Assembly: GCA_904501775.1 (NCBI GenBank)
Contig: CAJGCJ010000055.1
Location: 1 to 11,942 of the forward strand
Direction of reading: 5' to 3'
DNA length: 11,942 nucleotides
From: an uncultured Bacteroidaceae bacterium
GTDB taxonomy: Bacteria; Bacteroidota; Bacteroidia; Bacteroidales; Bacteroidaceae
Under the pieces are notes generated by a model. It was not told where the DNA came from and made no database searches. It saw nothing but the letters and a program-made list of their open reading frames with translations. Of this stretch, positions 1 through 6,971 are shown piece by piece. The position numbers were made by a program, and so were the translations under genes. The first letter of the stretch is position 1. Each line of letters begins with the position of its first letter.

Positions 1-462
1 TGCAATCTCCTCGTCTGTAGGACGGATGAACATGTTCTTAACGAAGTGTGCCTGCCAAGCTACCTCCATGATGAAACGTACCTTGAGGCGTGTAGCGGGG
101 TTAGCACCGCAGAATGCGTCTACAACGAAAAGTCTCTTGTTAGAAAGCTCCTTAGTAGCAATCTCCTTAAGAACGTTCCAAGCCTCTGTTGTGATGGGCT
201 TGTTGTCATTTTTATACTCGTCTGATGTCCACCATACTGTGTTCTCCGATGTTGCATCCTTTACGATGAACTTGTCCTTGGGAGAACGACCGGTGTAAAC
301 ACCTGTCATTACGTTTACTGCACCGAGCTCGGTCTCCTGACCAACCTCAAAACCCTCGAGACCCTGTTTTGTCTCCTCTGCAAAAAGCTGCTCATAGGTA
401 GGGTTGTAAACTACCTCTGTAGCGCCGTTGATACCATACTTGGTAAGATCTATTGTTGCCAT
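1..462 (-). CDS. pckA: Phosphoenolpyruvate carboxykinase (ATP), N-terminal part, runs off left edge
   Basis: The visible 154 residues start at ATG 460-462 and stay open to base 1, about 29% of the usual ~535-residue ATP-type enzyme. They include GVYTGRSPKDKF around residues 54-65, the conserved N-terminal substrate-binding segment with its arginine (Arg59), and VDAFCGA at residues 114-120. The family converts oxaloacetate and ATP to phosphoenolpyruvate, ADP and CO2 in the cytoplasm. In Bacteroidota it is also thought to run in the CO2-fixing direction during fermentation to succinate. The start is well supported: the protein begins as relatives do (MATIDLTKYGI), and a promoter lies about 100 bases upstream. 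The catalytic P-loop and metal ligands would lie beyond the left edge, so they cannot be checked here. Confidence 0.95.
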   Translation of the reverse strand, partial: MATIDLTKYGINGATEVVYNPTYEQLFAEETKQGLEGFEVGQETELGAVNVMTGVYTGRSPKDKFIVKDATSENTVWWTSDEYKNDNKPITTEAWNVLKEIATKELSNKRLFVVDAFCGANPATRLKVRFIMEVAWQAHFVKNMFIRPTDEEIA

Positions 463-568
463 AATTACAAAAATAAATTATTGGTTAATAATATCGTGTT
501 AATTGCGCGGATAACCCTAAGGCATGCCGGTATTTTGGTTAATGCCAACTTGCCAAAGTTTTCCAAGT

Positions 569-600
569 GCAAAGATATATTTTTTTGCTAAACCTTCAAA
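569..600 (-). promoter_or_regulatory. pckA promoter, Bacteroidota type
   Basis: Read on the minus strand, TTTG at 600-597 is followed by 19 bases and then TATCTTTGC at 577-569. This matches the Bacteroidota sigma consensus TTTG-N19-21-TAnnTTTG. It places the pckA transcription start near 562 and a leader of about 100 bases before the ATG at 462. Confidence 0.75.
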
Positions 601-602
601 AT

Positions 603-626
603 AATTAAAGAAAAATTTCTTTAATT
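603..626. repeat. Perfect 11-bp-arm palindrome next to the pckA -33 box, possible operator
   Basis: AATTAAAGAAA at 603-613 and its exact reverse complement TTTCTTTAATT at 616-626 are separated by two A residues. The palindrome begins three bases upstream of the pckA -33 box, so its centre is near -53 relative to the predicted start. That position would suit a dimeric regulator. AT-rich DNA makes chance palindromes more likely, so function is inferred only. Confidence 0.4.
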
Positions 627-646
627 ACTGTGAAAAGTGCTGCCCG

Positions 647-655
647 TAGATTTGC
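647..655 (+). promoter_or_regulatory. Possible -7 promoter element facing the CotH lipoprotein gene
   Basis: TAGATTTGC matches TAnnTTTGC on the plus strand, but no TTTG lies 19-21 bases upstream. If used, it would give the lipoprotein mRNA a leader of more than 300 bases. It is the only consensus -7 match I found on this strand between pckA and the lipoprotein start. Confidence 0.25.
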
Positions 656-986
656 TTTGTTGTGTAGCGACGCTTGTATAGTTCGGATAATCAAGGTTTT
701 ATGAGTTTTGGTGTGGAGATTGTGAATATTTTAAAAAGAGTGTGATTTTATATAAAATTTCCTAAAAATGGGGATAATAAGCGGTTTTAAAAATAAATTT
801 ATTACATTAGCACACAGGTAACAGAAAATTAGGATCCGCAATAATTGGGAGTGTTTCGAATGATTGAATTTTGATTTTCTTCCATGCGGTTTGCTTGAGG
901 ATTTATTCCGGGTTGAAACTGTTTTTTTTGTGCAGCCTTTTGTGACTATTAATTGCAAGATATAACAAGTATAAAATTTTATTCTT

Positions 987-3446
987 ATGAGGAGACTGGT
1001 TTATATATTGGCTTCGGTTGTAATGATGCTCGTGTCGTGTACCGATCTTTCGGATGTTGAAAAGAGACTCGATAGGATTGAGGGTGAGATATCGGATATA
1101 AACAGCGCGATAGAGGCGCTTAATCTGAGCTACAGTAATGGTAAGGTTATTACTGATGTGCAGCCTTCGCAGCAGTCGGTGGGCGGTTGGAAAATAATCT
1201 TCTCGGATGGAACTTTTATTGAGCTACTCAATGGTGCCGATGGCAAAGATGGCGCTGACGGTAAAGACGGCGCAGATGGTGTTGACGCACAAAAGGCTGT
1301 GATACCATTCCTAATGGTAGAGGGTGACGGTTATTGGTGTGTCTCATACGACAATGGTGCAACATTCAGCCGCATCATGGATAATAACGCAGCATATATT
1401 AAATCGACAGACAGTGATACCGAAGAGGGTGTTCAGATAAGGATAGACAGGAATGACGAGGGCTATTATGTGTATCTGCTATATCGTAAATCGCAGCCGT
1501 CAAAGATAATTGATGTGGTGGTAACGCCCTACAAGGCTGACAATGAGGGAATCGTAGCTTCTATAATACACGACAAGGTGAGGAATACTCTCACTCTGAC
1601 TTTGAGCGACGGCTCTACTTTTGTCTTTAATAAAGAGGATTCCACACCGGCAAGCATAGCATTGCTCACAACAGGCGACCTGTTGCTTTCCGAGGGCGGC
1701 ACAGTCTCTTTTGAGTTTAGAGTGAATCCCTCCACGGCAATCTTTAACTACGACGTCAATTCAGAGGATTGCGAAATAGAACTCGATATGGTTGGCAGCA
1801 GCCGCTCTTCGTATGTGACAAAGCCTGTAAACTACAAGTTGTCGAAAGTGGAGCAGGTGTACAGCGCCGAGGGTGTAATGAAGGTTGGTCAATACCGTGC
1901 TTATATCACAGATGTTGAAAAGAGCAATGACTACTTCGAGCAGGTAGCACTGGTGCTCTCGGTAACCAATAAGAATAATGAGACGTTGCAGATTTCATCA
2001 TCGGCTATTAATATAAAGGTTAAAGGTAATCTGATTACTTCTTTCTCTTTCTTGGCGAAGAATAACAGTAATGTCACACACGATATTGTAGTTCCTGTCA
2101 CGAGCAACGAAATTGTTATCTATTCGTCGTATATAACCGATTTGAAGAGGCTGCGTGCAACATTTGTCACCAATGGCGAACGTGTATATGTGGGTAACAA
2201 GGAACAGATAAACGGTGTCACCGAGAATGATTTTACTTCACCGGTTGTGTATACAGTGGTGTCGGCCGACGGCGAGGTCAACGAATACAGGGTGTCGGTA
2301 TATAGCACAAAACTTGCAGTGATGTTCATAGATACCCCTAATGGGGCCTCTATCCCTTTGAAGACTCAGGATTGGCTGGGCGAGACAAAAATAAAGATAT
2401 ACCGCACCGATGGTACGGTCGATTTCGAATGTACCGATGCCAATATAAGGATAAGGGGTAACAGTACATCAAACTATCCTAAGAAACCCTATGCCCTTAA
2501 ACTCGAGAAGAAGGCCTCTCTTTTGGGCATGTCAAAGCATAAGAGATGGGCCTTGCTTGCCAACTGGATGGACAGAACACTAATCAGAAATAGTACCGCC
2601 CTCTTCCTTGCCAAGCAGACAGGCCTTGCATGGACACCGAGCGGAGAGTTTGTCGAAGTGATGCTTAACGGAAAACATATTGGCAACTACTTCCTGTGCG
2701 AGCAGATTAAGATTGACGAGAACAGGGTAAACATAAACGAGATGGCACCGACAGATGTTGAGGGTGATGCCATTACCGGCGGTTATCTGTTGGAGTTGGA
2801 TGTGAACTATGACGAAGTGAACAAATTCAAGTCCGAGAAGAAGTATCTGCCTTATATGATAAAGGAGCCGGACGAAGACGATTTGAATCAGGCGCAGTTC
2901 GATTATATTGTCGATTACGTTAACCGTTTCGAAAGAATGCTCTATCTTGATGCTGCATTCCAAGCCGGTAAATTCCGTGAATATATTGATGAGGACTCTT
3001 TCATAGACCAATGGTTTGTATTCGAACTTACTCAGAATAGTGAGATTGGTTGGCCCAAGAGTTGCTATATGTATAAGGACAAGGGTGGAAAAATGTTCGC
3101 CGGCCCTGTGTGGGACTTTGACTGGGGTACCTTTATGCCCGGTGAAACCAGCTATAAGGCTCGTGATGCATTGTATTACGGCCGACTGTTTGCCGACAAA
3201 CAGTTCTGCGAAAGGGTCAAGGAGCGCTGGGCTGAATTGAAACCAAAGTTGAAGCATGTTCTGGCGCATATTGATGAAGAGGCCGAATTGTTGGCAGAGT
3301 CGGATGAAAAGAATATAGCCCTATGGCCTATAAGCAGTCGCGTCAACGGTGACGAGACAATGTCTTATACTCAGGCTGTGGCGCGTTTGCGTTCTGCTTT
3401 TGAAGAGAGAATCAAATGGCTTAACACAAGGATAAATGCCATGTGA
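987..3446 (+). CDS. CotH-kinase-domain lipoprotein with DUF4988 and collagen-like N-terminal region
   Basis: This is an 819-residue exported protein. Residues 1-17 are a lipoprotein signal with lipobox LVSC (Cys18). Residues 21-48 look like a coiled coil. Residues 52-130 resemble DUF4988, including six collagen-like Gly-X-Asp triplets at 83-100. Residues about 348-437 resemble DUF5018, a beta-sandwich spacer. Residues about 445-790 form a CotH-type domain: IRIRGNSTSNYPKKPYALKL at 488-507, GGYLLELD at 598-605, and GPVWDFDW at 706-713. CotH in Bacillus is an atypical protein kinase acting on spore coat proteins. Bacteroidota do not sporulate, so the substrate here is unknown and I infer only an outer-membrane-anchored protein, possibly one that modifies or binds surface polymers. 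It is transcribed alone: divergent from pckA and ended by a strong hairpin. ATG 987 is chosen because the signal peptide starts there. The domain calls rest on sequence resemblance from memory. Confidence 0.88.
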   Translation: MRRLVYILASVVMMLVSCTDLSDVEKRLDRIEGEISDINSAIEALNLSYSNGKVITDVQPSQQSVGGWKIIFSDGTFIELLNGADGKDGADGKDGADGVDAQKAVIPFLMVEGDGYWCVSYDNGATFSRIMDNNAAYIKSTDSDTEEGVQIRIDRNDEGYYVYLLYRKSQPSKIIDVVVTPYKADNEGIVASIIHDKVRNTLTLTLSDGSTFVFNKEDSTPASIALLTTGDLLLSEGGTVSFEFRVNPSTAIFNYDVNSEDCEIELDMVGSSRSSYVTKPVNYKLSKVEQVYSAEGVMKVGQYRAYITDVEKSNDYFEQVALVLSVTNKNNETLQISSSAINIKVKGNLITSFSFLAKNNSNVTHDIVVPVTSNEIVIYSSYITDLKRLRATFVTNGERVYVGNKEQINGVTENDFTSPVVYTVVSADGEVNEYRVSVYSTKLAVMFIDTPNGASIPLKTQDWLGETKIKIYRTDGTVDFECTDANIRIRGNSTSNYPKKPYALKLEKKASLLGMSKHKRWALLANWMDRTLIRNSTALFLAKQTGLAWTPSGEFVEVMLNGKHIGNYFLCEQIKIDENRVNINEMAPTDVEGDAITGGYLLELDVNYDEVNKFKSEKKYLPYMIKEPDEDDLNQAQFDYIVDYVNRFERMLYLDAAFQAGKFREYIDEDSFIDQWFVFELTQNSEIGWPKSCYMYKDKGGKMFAGPVWDFDWGTFMPGETSYKARDALYYGRLFADKQFCERVKERWAELKPKLKHVLAHIDEEAELLAESDEKNIALWPISSRVNGDETMSYTQAVARLRSAFEERIKWLNTRINAM
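1233..1286 (+). repeat. Collagen-like tandem repeat inside the CotH lipoprotein gene
   Basis: Six 9-base units encode GAD GKD GAD GKD GAD GVD (residues 83-100). The alternating units are similar but not identical at the DNA level. Gly-X-Y runs of this kind are common in DUF4988 proteins, probably as a stiff spacer between the membrane anchor and the outer domains. Such repeats can vary in copy number by slippage. Confidence 0.8.
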
Positions 3447-3493
3447 TATAAAAAGAACGGGTGTTGCAACTGCAACACCCGTTCTTTTTTATA
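3447..3493. terminator. Bidirectional hairpin terminator between the CotH and TlpA genes
   Basis: A near-perfect inverted repeat runs from 3447-3468 to 3471-3493 around a 2-base centre, with one extra T in the right arm. The core is GAACGGGTGTTGCA paired with its complement. It is flanked by A5 on the left and T6 on the right, so it presents a U-tract in both directions. It begins at the base after the CotH stop and ends 12 bases before the end of the convergent TlpA gene. Confidence 0.88.
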
Positions 3494-3505
3494 TTGGTTC
3501 GTAAG

Positions 3506-4579
3506 TTACTGGGCCATCTTCTCTGCAACAAGGGCCTTCATCTCTTCGCCACGAAGATCGCGCTGTACAATTGTTCCGTCAGGAGCAAAAAGTATAATCT
3601 GAGGAATACCTTTGATGCCATAGAGGGTTGTCGCATCGGTATTGTGTGATGCATAGAGCTGGGGGTAGTTGATGTTCTCGCTTGTGAGAGCCTTCTTGAA
3701 CTCGGGCTCTTTATCCCACACGTTCACTCCCAATACAGTGAATTTCTCTCCACCGAACTTGTTCTGCAGTTCCACAAGGTTGGGAATCTCGCGACGGCAG
3801 GGACCGCACCATGATGCCCAGAAATCAACAAGGACATATTTGCCTTTGCCTACATGGTCCGACAGCTTGGCGGGAGTACCGTCGATGTTTGTTCCACCAA
3901 AATCGGTGAACATGCAACCTGCTGCAGTCTTGCTTACATTCTCAAGCACCTTTATCTGCTCGTTTATCTGCTTGAATTTCTTTGCATACTTTACCTTTTC
4001 GCAGTCTGCTTTCAATTCATCAACGCTTTCATAGTTTGATGAGAGCATTGCAAACACATATGCACCGTAGATGTTGTCGATGTTTTCGGTCATGGCCTGC
4101 TGGTATATGCCCATAATCTCATTCTGCTTGTCCATTACATACTTCTGAAGCTCCTCTTTCGATGCTCCACCCTGTGCCATTTCGCCATAGGTCTTGCGCA
4201 TCTCGGTCGATTTCTCGCCTACTGTGCTGTGCAGAGCGCTGAGCTTGTCATTGTAACCGCCGTTGTCGCTGACAATAGGGCTGCTTGTCAAATCTACATT
4301 TATTTCTGCACCGTTGTCAACGAATACGCCGGCACTGTTACGGCCGAGTGATATGAAAAATGCTTCGGGCTCGTTAAGCGCAGTCTCAGATACAAATGTG
4401 AATGCCGAGTTTGTTACTACAGCCGAGTCTATCACTGACTTATCGTTTACGTCTGTCAGGTAAATGATCGAGCCGTCTTTTCCGTTGGCTGTTCCGTTGA
4501 TTTTGTAACCTGCAACCTGTGCGTTGCCAATTGCAGTCGCTGCAACCATTGCTGCAGCTAATGTGAATAATTTCTTCAT
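3506..4579 (-). CDS. TlpA-like thiol-disulfide oxidoreductase with N-terminal DUF4369
   Basis: This is a 357-residue exported protein. Residues 1-20 are a signal peptide with a likely cut after Ala20 (AIGNA/Q) and no lipobox, so it should be periplasmic. Residues about 24-115 resemble DUF4369. Residues 115-215 are a charged helical linker. Residues about 220-357 are a thioredoxin/AhpC-TSA fold with the redox motif WCGPC (Cys258, Cys261) and the cis-proline motif GIP (Pro326). Family members reduce or shuffle disulfides of exported proteins, and in Bacteroidota they often serve cytochrome c maturation, stress resistance or lipoprotein folding. Two further cysteines (Cys193, Cys222) sit before the redox domain. 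It follows the metallophosphatase gene after 92 bases, so it may be co-transcribed or have its own promoter. On the minus strand, TATCTTAGC at 4631-4623 is one base off a -7 box but lacks a -33 partner. The specific partner protein cannot be told. Confidence 0.9.
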   Translation of the reverse strand: MKKLFTLAAAMVAATAIGNAQVAGYKINGTANGKDGSIIYLTDVNDKSVIDSAVVTNSAFTFVSETALNEPEAFFISLGRNSAGVFVDNGAEINVDLTSSPIVSDNGGYNDKLSALHSTVGEKSTEMRKTYGEMAQGGASKEELQKYVMDKQNEIMGIYQQAMTENIDNIYGAYVFAMLSSNYESVDELKADCEKVKYAKKFKQINEQIKVLENVSKTAAGCMFTDFGGTNIDGTPAKLSDHVGKGKYVLVDFWASWCGPCRREIPNLVELQNKFGGEKFTVLGVNVWDKEPEFKKALTSENINYPQLYASHNTDATTLYGIKGIPQIILFAPDGTIVQRDLRGEEMKALVAEKMAQ

Positions 4580-4671
4580 ATTGATAATTGTTTGTTCAGT
4601 TATTCTTGTTCTTGTTTCGTCGGCTAAGATAATGCTATTGTCCCAATTGAAAGGCCGTTTAACTAAATTTA

Positions 4672-5493
4672 TTATTTTTGTCTGTTGCCTGCCATTACGT
4701 TGATTACTCCTATTTTGCGTCCGTTCTTGCCCGAGTGGTTAAGCATTACCCTGTTGCCTTTTCTATTCTTGTAACTGATGGGCTTGTCGAATGTGTCGTG
4801 CGAATGTCCGCCGAGTATGATGTCTATGCCCTCGGTCTCTGTTGCCAGACGCTCGTCGTTGTATTCATTTGCAATCTTCCATCCCAAGTGCGACAGGCAT
4901 ATTATAATATCGCATCCGCTGTTGCGCAGTATGTCGATGCTCTTCTGTGCCTCTTCTATCGGCGACAGGAATCTTACTCCCTCGAAGTTCTCTTTCAGGA
5001 CAAGTCCATCTATTTGGGGCGACAGACCGAATACTCCTATTTTGTGTCCGGCACGTTTTATTATTGTATATGGCTTTACAAGTCCTTCGCAGGGGGTGCC
5101 GGTGAAATCGAGGTTCGAACATACGAACGGAAACTTGGCCTCTTTCAACAGGCGTGCCAGATTGTCCAATCCAAAGTCGAATTCATGGTTTCCGATGGCT
5201 GCCGCATCGTATCCAAGGATGTTCATTGTCTCAATCTCGAATGAGCCTTTGTAGGTGTTGTAGTAGAGCGAGCCCTGTGAAAAGTCGCCGCAGTCGAAAA
5301 GCAGTGTGTTCTCTCTGCCTGCCGAATCGGTAATCTGTGCAATGGCCTGTGCGCGTCCCGCTATGCCACCTCTGTTGCCGCTTTCGGGGTCGGTGTGGCT
5401 GTGTGTGTCGCTCGTGTGAAGTATGGTGAGGTTGTTCTTGCCACAACTGCATGTCATAAGCAGAATTATAGCGATAGTAAACAGTCTGTTCAT
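4672..5493 (-). CDS. Metallophosphatase lipoprotein (5'-nucleotidase N-terminal catalytic domain)
   Basis: This 273-residue protein matches the catalytic domain of UshA-type 5'-nucleotidases. The metal-ligand motifs appear in order: TSDTHSH (Asp29, His31), DCGDFSQG (Asp70), GNHEFD (Asn102, His103), SHLG (His202) and GGHSH (His230, His232). The set is complete, so a two-metal phosphoesterase is expected to be active. The N-terminus is a lipoprotein signal ending TCSC (Cys17 or possibly Cys15), which places it on the outer or inner membrane facing the periplasm or surface. The substrate-binding C-terminal domain of the family is missing from this protein. It is encoded instead by the gene 22 bases upstream (6289-5516), so the two products probably act together to strip phosphate from nucleotides or related compounds. 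The strand and spacing suggest one transcript. Confidence 0.9.
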   Translation of the reverse strand: MNRLFTIAIILLMTCSCGKNNLTILHTSDTHSHTDPESGNRGGIAGRAQAIAQITDSAGRENTLLFDCGDFSQGSLYYNTYKGSFEIETMNILGYDAAAIGNHEFDFGLDNLARLLKEAKFPFVCSNLDFTGTPCEGLVKPYTIIKRAGHKIGVFGLSPQIDGLVLKENFEGVRFLSPIEEAQKSIDILRNSGCDIIICLSHLGWKIANEYNDERLATETEGIDIILGGHSHDTFDKPISYKNRKGNRVMLNHSGKNGRKIGVINVMAGNRQK

Positions 5494-5515
5494 CTTGGTA
5501 TCTTCTTTTTGGCTG

Positions 5516-6289
5516 TTATTGACATGTGCTTTGTATGATGCGCCCGTCTGTTGAGGCTTCTACGCACTTACCCTGCTTGTGCAGGTCCGATATGTGCTTG
5601 ATCATAAGGTCGCGTATTGTTACGCTGAACTCCTTTCTGTCATATCCTTGTGACAGGGTGGTAAGTCCGTCGTTTCCCTGTGACAGGTAGTCGGATGTGG
5701 CAATGCGGTATTCCTTTTGCGATTCAACATCCTTGCCGTCTATCTTTGCGTATGAGATTCCGTTTTCAGGAGCCGAGAAGACTATCTTGGCACCGCTGAC
5801 AGCCTCCCCTCTCTTTTTTACAACTTCGTTGAAAAGCTGCAATATCTGGCTTCCGTTTAGAGTCATTACTACCAGCGTGTTCTCAAAAGGGAATATGTTG
5901 TATATATCGCCAAATGTTATTTCGCCTTTCTCAAGTTCGCTGCGAAGACCTCCTTTGTTTGTTATTGCAAGGTCTATCTTCTCGTTGCTTTGCAGCTGTG
6001 CTTCATGTAGTAGTGCATCGGCTGCAAAATTCATGAGCGTGGTCGTGTAGCTGTTACGTCTTTCATCTATTCTCATTGTAAGTGCGGACGAGACTGTGCC
6101 TATTACCGGGGCTTTTATGCTGTCTACTGCCTTTCGCCCGTTTTCTATGTGCAGACGCAACAGCTCGGGTGCTTTTTCTGTCTCTACTGCTGTCACAGCC
6201 ATGTTGTACCCCTCAATTGAAAGTGTAGGGGCTGTTCTGTTGCAGCATACGAGCAGCAGTGTGGCTATGAAAAAAATAGTATATCTCAT
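5516..6289 (-). CDS. 5'-nucleotidase C-terminal domain lipoprotein
   Basis: This 257-residue lipoprotein carries the substrate-recognition domain of UshA-type 5'-nucleotidases without the catalytic domain. Visible motifs are TNKGGLR (residues 110-116), equivalent to the family's NxGGxR, then FGDIYNIFPFENTL, and YLSQGNDG at 201-208, corresponding to the loop that stacks on the nucleobase. The signal peptide is MRYTIFFIATLLLVCC, with lipidation likely at Cys15 or Cys16. The same frame is open further upstream to 6526. That 79-residue extension has no domain, precedes a complete lipoprotein signal and runs over the promoter region, so the start at 6287-6289 is chosen. A -7 box lies just upstream at 6318-6326. 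With the adjacent metallophosphatase it forms a two-gene version of an enzyme that is one chain in most bacteria. Confidence 0.88.
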   Translation of the reverse strand: MRYTIFFIATLLLVCCNRTAPTLSIEGYNMAVTAVETEKAPELLRLHIENGRKAVDSIKAPVIGTVSSALTMRIDERRNSYTTTLMNFAADALLHEAQLQSNEKIDLAITNKGGLRSELEKGEITFGDIYNIFPFENTLVVMTLNGSQILQLFNEVVKKRGEAVSGAKIVFSAPENGISYAKIDGKDVESQKEYRIATSDYLSQGNDGLTTLSQGYDRKEFSVTIRDLMIKHISDLHKQGKCVEASTDGRIIQSTCQ

Positions 6290-6317
6290 CGTCTGTTTCC
6301 TGTATGGTATTATAGAT

Positions 6318-6326
6318 GCAAAATTA
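6318..6326 (-). promoter_or_regulatory. -7 promoter element for the split 5'-nucleotidase genes
   Basis: Read on the minus strand this is TAATTTTGC, a full match to TAnnTTTGC. Transcription would begin near 6311, leaving a leader of about 22 bases before the ATG at 6289. The -33 region shows no clear TTTG, so the assignment rests on the -7 element and its position. Confidence 0.5.
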
Positions 6327-6417
6327 AATAAATGTAGTTGATAAAGTGGAAGTTCTGTTTGTTTTTTTACTTTTTGAGGTGAAAATGACCATTTTCCGAC
6401 AAAATAATCGCTCTGTT

Positions 6418-6451
6418 TTTGTTCGGTTAACGAAAAAAGGCTTATCTTTGC
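6418..6451 (+). promoter_or_regulatory. rplS promoter, Bacteroidota type
   Basis: TTTG at 6418-6421, a 21-base spacer, then TATCTTTGC at 6443-6451 match the TTTG-N19-21-TAnnTTTG consensus in full. The same 9-base -7 box occurs at the pckA promoter. Transcription would start near 6457, giving a leader of about 78 bases before rplS. Confidence 0.78.
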
Positions 6452-6535
6452 AACCGCTTCTGACGTAATCGCTGTCAAGGAAGAGTAACTTGATATGTTG
6501 CGTAGGAGAATTAACAATTTAACCAAATCATAAAG

Positions 6536-6886
6536 ATGGATTTAATTAAAATTGCTAAAGAAGCATTTGCTACTGACGTAAAGCGCGAAATGGAGTTTCA
6601 CCCCGGTGATACAATTACAGTAGCTTACAAGATTATCGAGGGAACAAAAGAGCGTATCCAGATGTACCGCGGTGTTGTTATCAAGATCTGTGGTCACGGT
6701 GATGAGAAGCGCTTCACAGTACGTAAGATGTCTGGTACTGTAGGTGTTGAGCGTATCTTCCCTTTGAACTCACCCTCAATCGACAGCATCACTGTTAACA
6801 AGAGAGGTCGTGTTCGTCGTGCTAAACTTTACTATCTCCGTGCCCTCACAGGTAAGAAGGCTCGTATCAAAGAGATTAAGGGATAA
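6536..6886 (+). CDS. rplS: Large-subunit ribosomal protein bL19
   Basis: The 116-residue basic protein has the usual L19 length. Its hallmarks include FHPGDTITVAYKI near residues 21-33, MYRGVVIKI at 43-51, FTVRKMSGTVGVERIFPLNS at 60-79 and the basic tail KRGRVRRAKLYYLRALTGKKARIKE. bL19 sits at the interface between the large and small subunits and contributes an intersubunit bridge. The start at ATG 6536 fits the family N-terminus (MDLIKIAKEAF). The gene is monocistronic here: it has its own strong promoter and ends in a hairpin 13 bases after the stop. In many bacteria rplS follows rpsP, rimM and trmD; that arrangement is not seen here. Codon choice is biased towards common codons, as expected for a highly expressed gene. 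Confidence 0.97.
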   Translation: MDLIKIAKEAFATDVKREMEFHPGDTITVAYKIIEGTKERIQMYRGVVIKICGHGDEKRFTVRKMSGTVGVERIFPLNSPSIDSITVNKRGRVRRAKLYYLRALTGKKARIKEIKG

Positions 6887-6899
6887 GCATTATTCTACG

Positions 6900-6946
6900 A
6901 CAAAAATAAAAAGAGCGTCAAACAATGACGCTCTTTTTATTTTTGT
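6900..6946. terminator. Bidirectional hairpin terminator between rplS and the DUF2007 gene
   Basis: A perfect 21-bp inverted repeat (6900-6920 with 6926-6946) surrounds the loop AACAA. The GC core GAGCGTCA/TGACGCTC is followed by TTTTTATTTTTGT, and the A-rich mirror serves the opposite strand. It separates rplS (stop at 6886) from the convergent gene ending at 6972. Confidence 0.9.
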
Positions 6947-6971
6947 CTGTTTTTCCCTCTCATTTGTGTTG

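Larger units (their letters stand above)
463..986. other. 524-base AT-rich divergent intergenic region between pckA and the CotH lipoprotein gene
   Basis: No convincing gene lies here. The only open frame of note (958-731, minus) gives a low-complexity, Lys/Ser/Ile-rich translation with no recognisable domain. The left part holds the pckA leader, promoter and a palindrome (annotated separately). The leader also contains the 9-mer TTGGTTAAT twice, at 481-489 and 535-543. The right part (about 660-986) is AT-rich and shows no clear -33/-7 pair for the downstream lipoprotein gene. I see no RNA gene. Confidence 0.7.

Noticed and set aside
731..958. 75-codon minus-strand frame in the pckA-CotH gap
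   Set aside because: It is AT-rich with a Lys/Ser/Ile-biased translation, and it has no ribosome site or domain.
1233..1286. Repeat considered as a CRISPR or mobile-element remnant
   Set aside because: The units are contiguous, in frame and encode collagen-like triplets, with no spacers or flanking repeats.
2580..3269. 229-codon open frame antisense to the CotH domain
   Set aside because: It lies entirely within a well-supported coding region, its translation matches no family, and no start signal or promoter precedes it.
4678..5244. 188-codon open frame antisense to the metallophosphatase
   Set aside because: It is a shadow of the conserved catalytic domain; its composition is unlike a real protein.
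6290..6526. 79-codon N-terminal extension of the 5'-nucleotidase C-domain gene
   Set aside because: A complete lipoprotein signal starts at 6289, and the extension covers the gene's own -7 box and the opposite rplS promoter.
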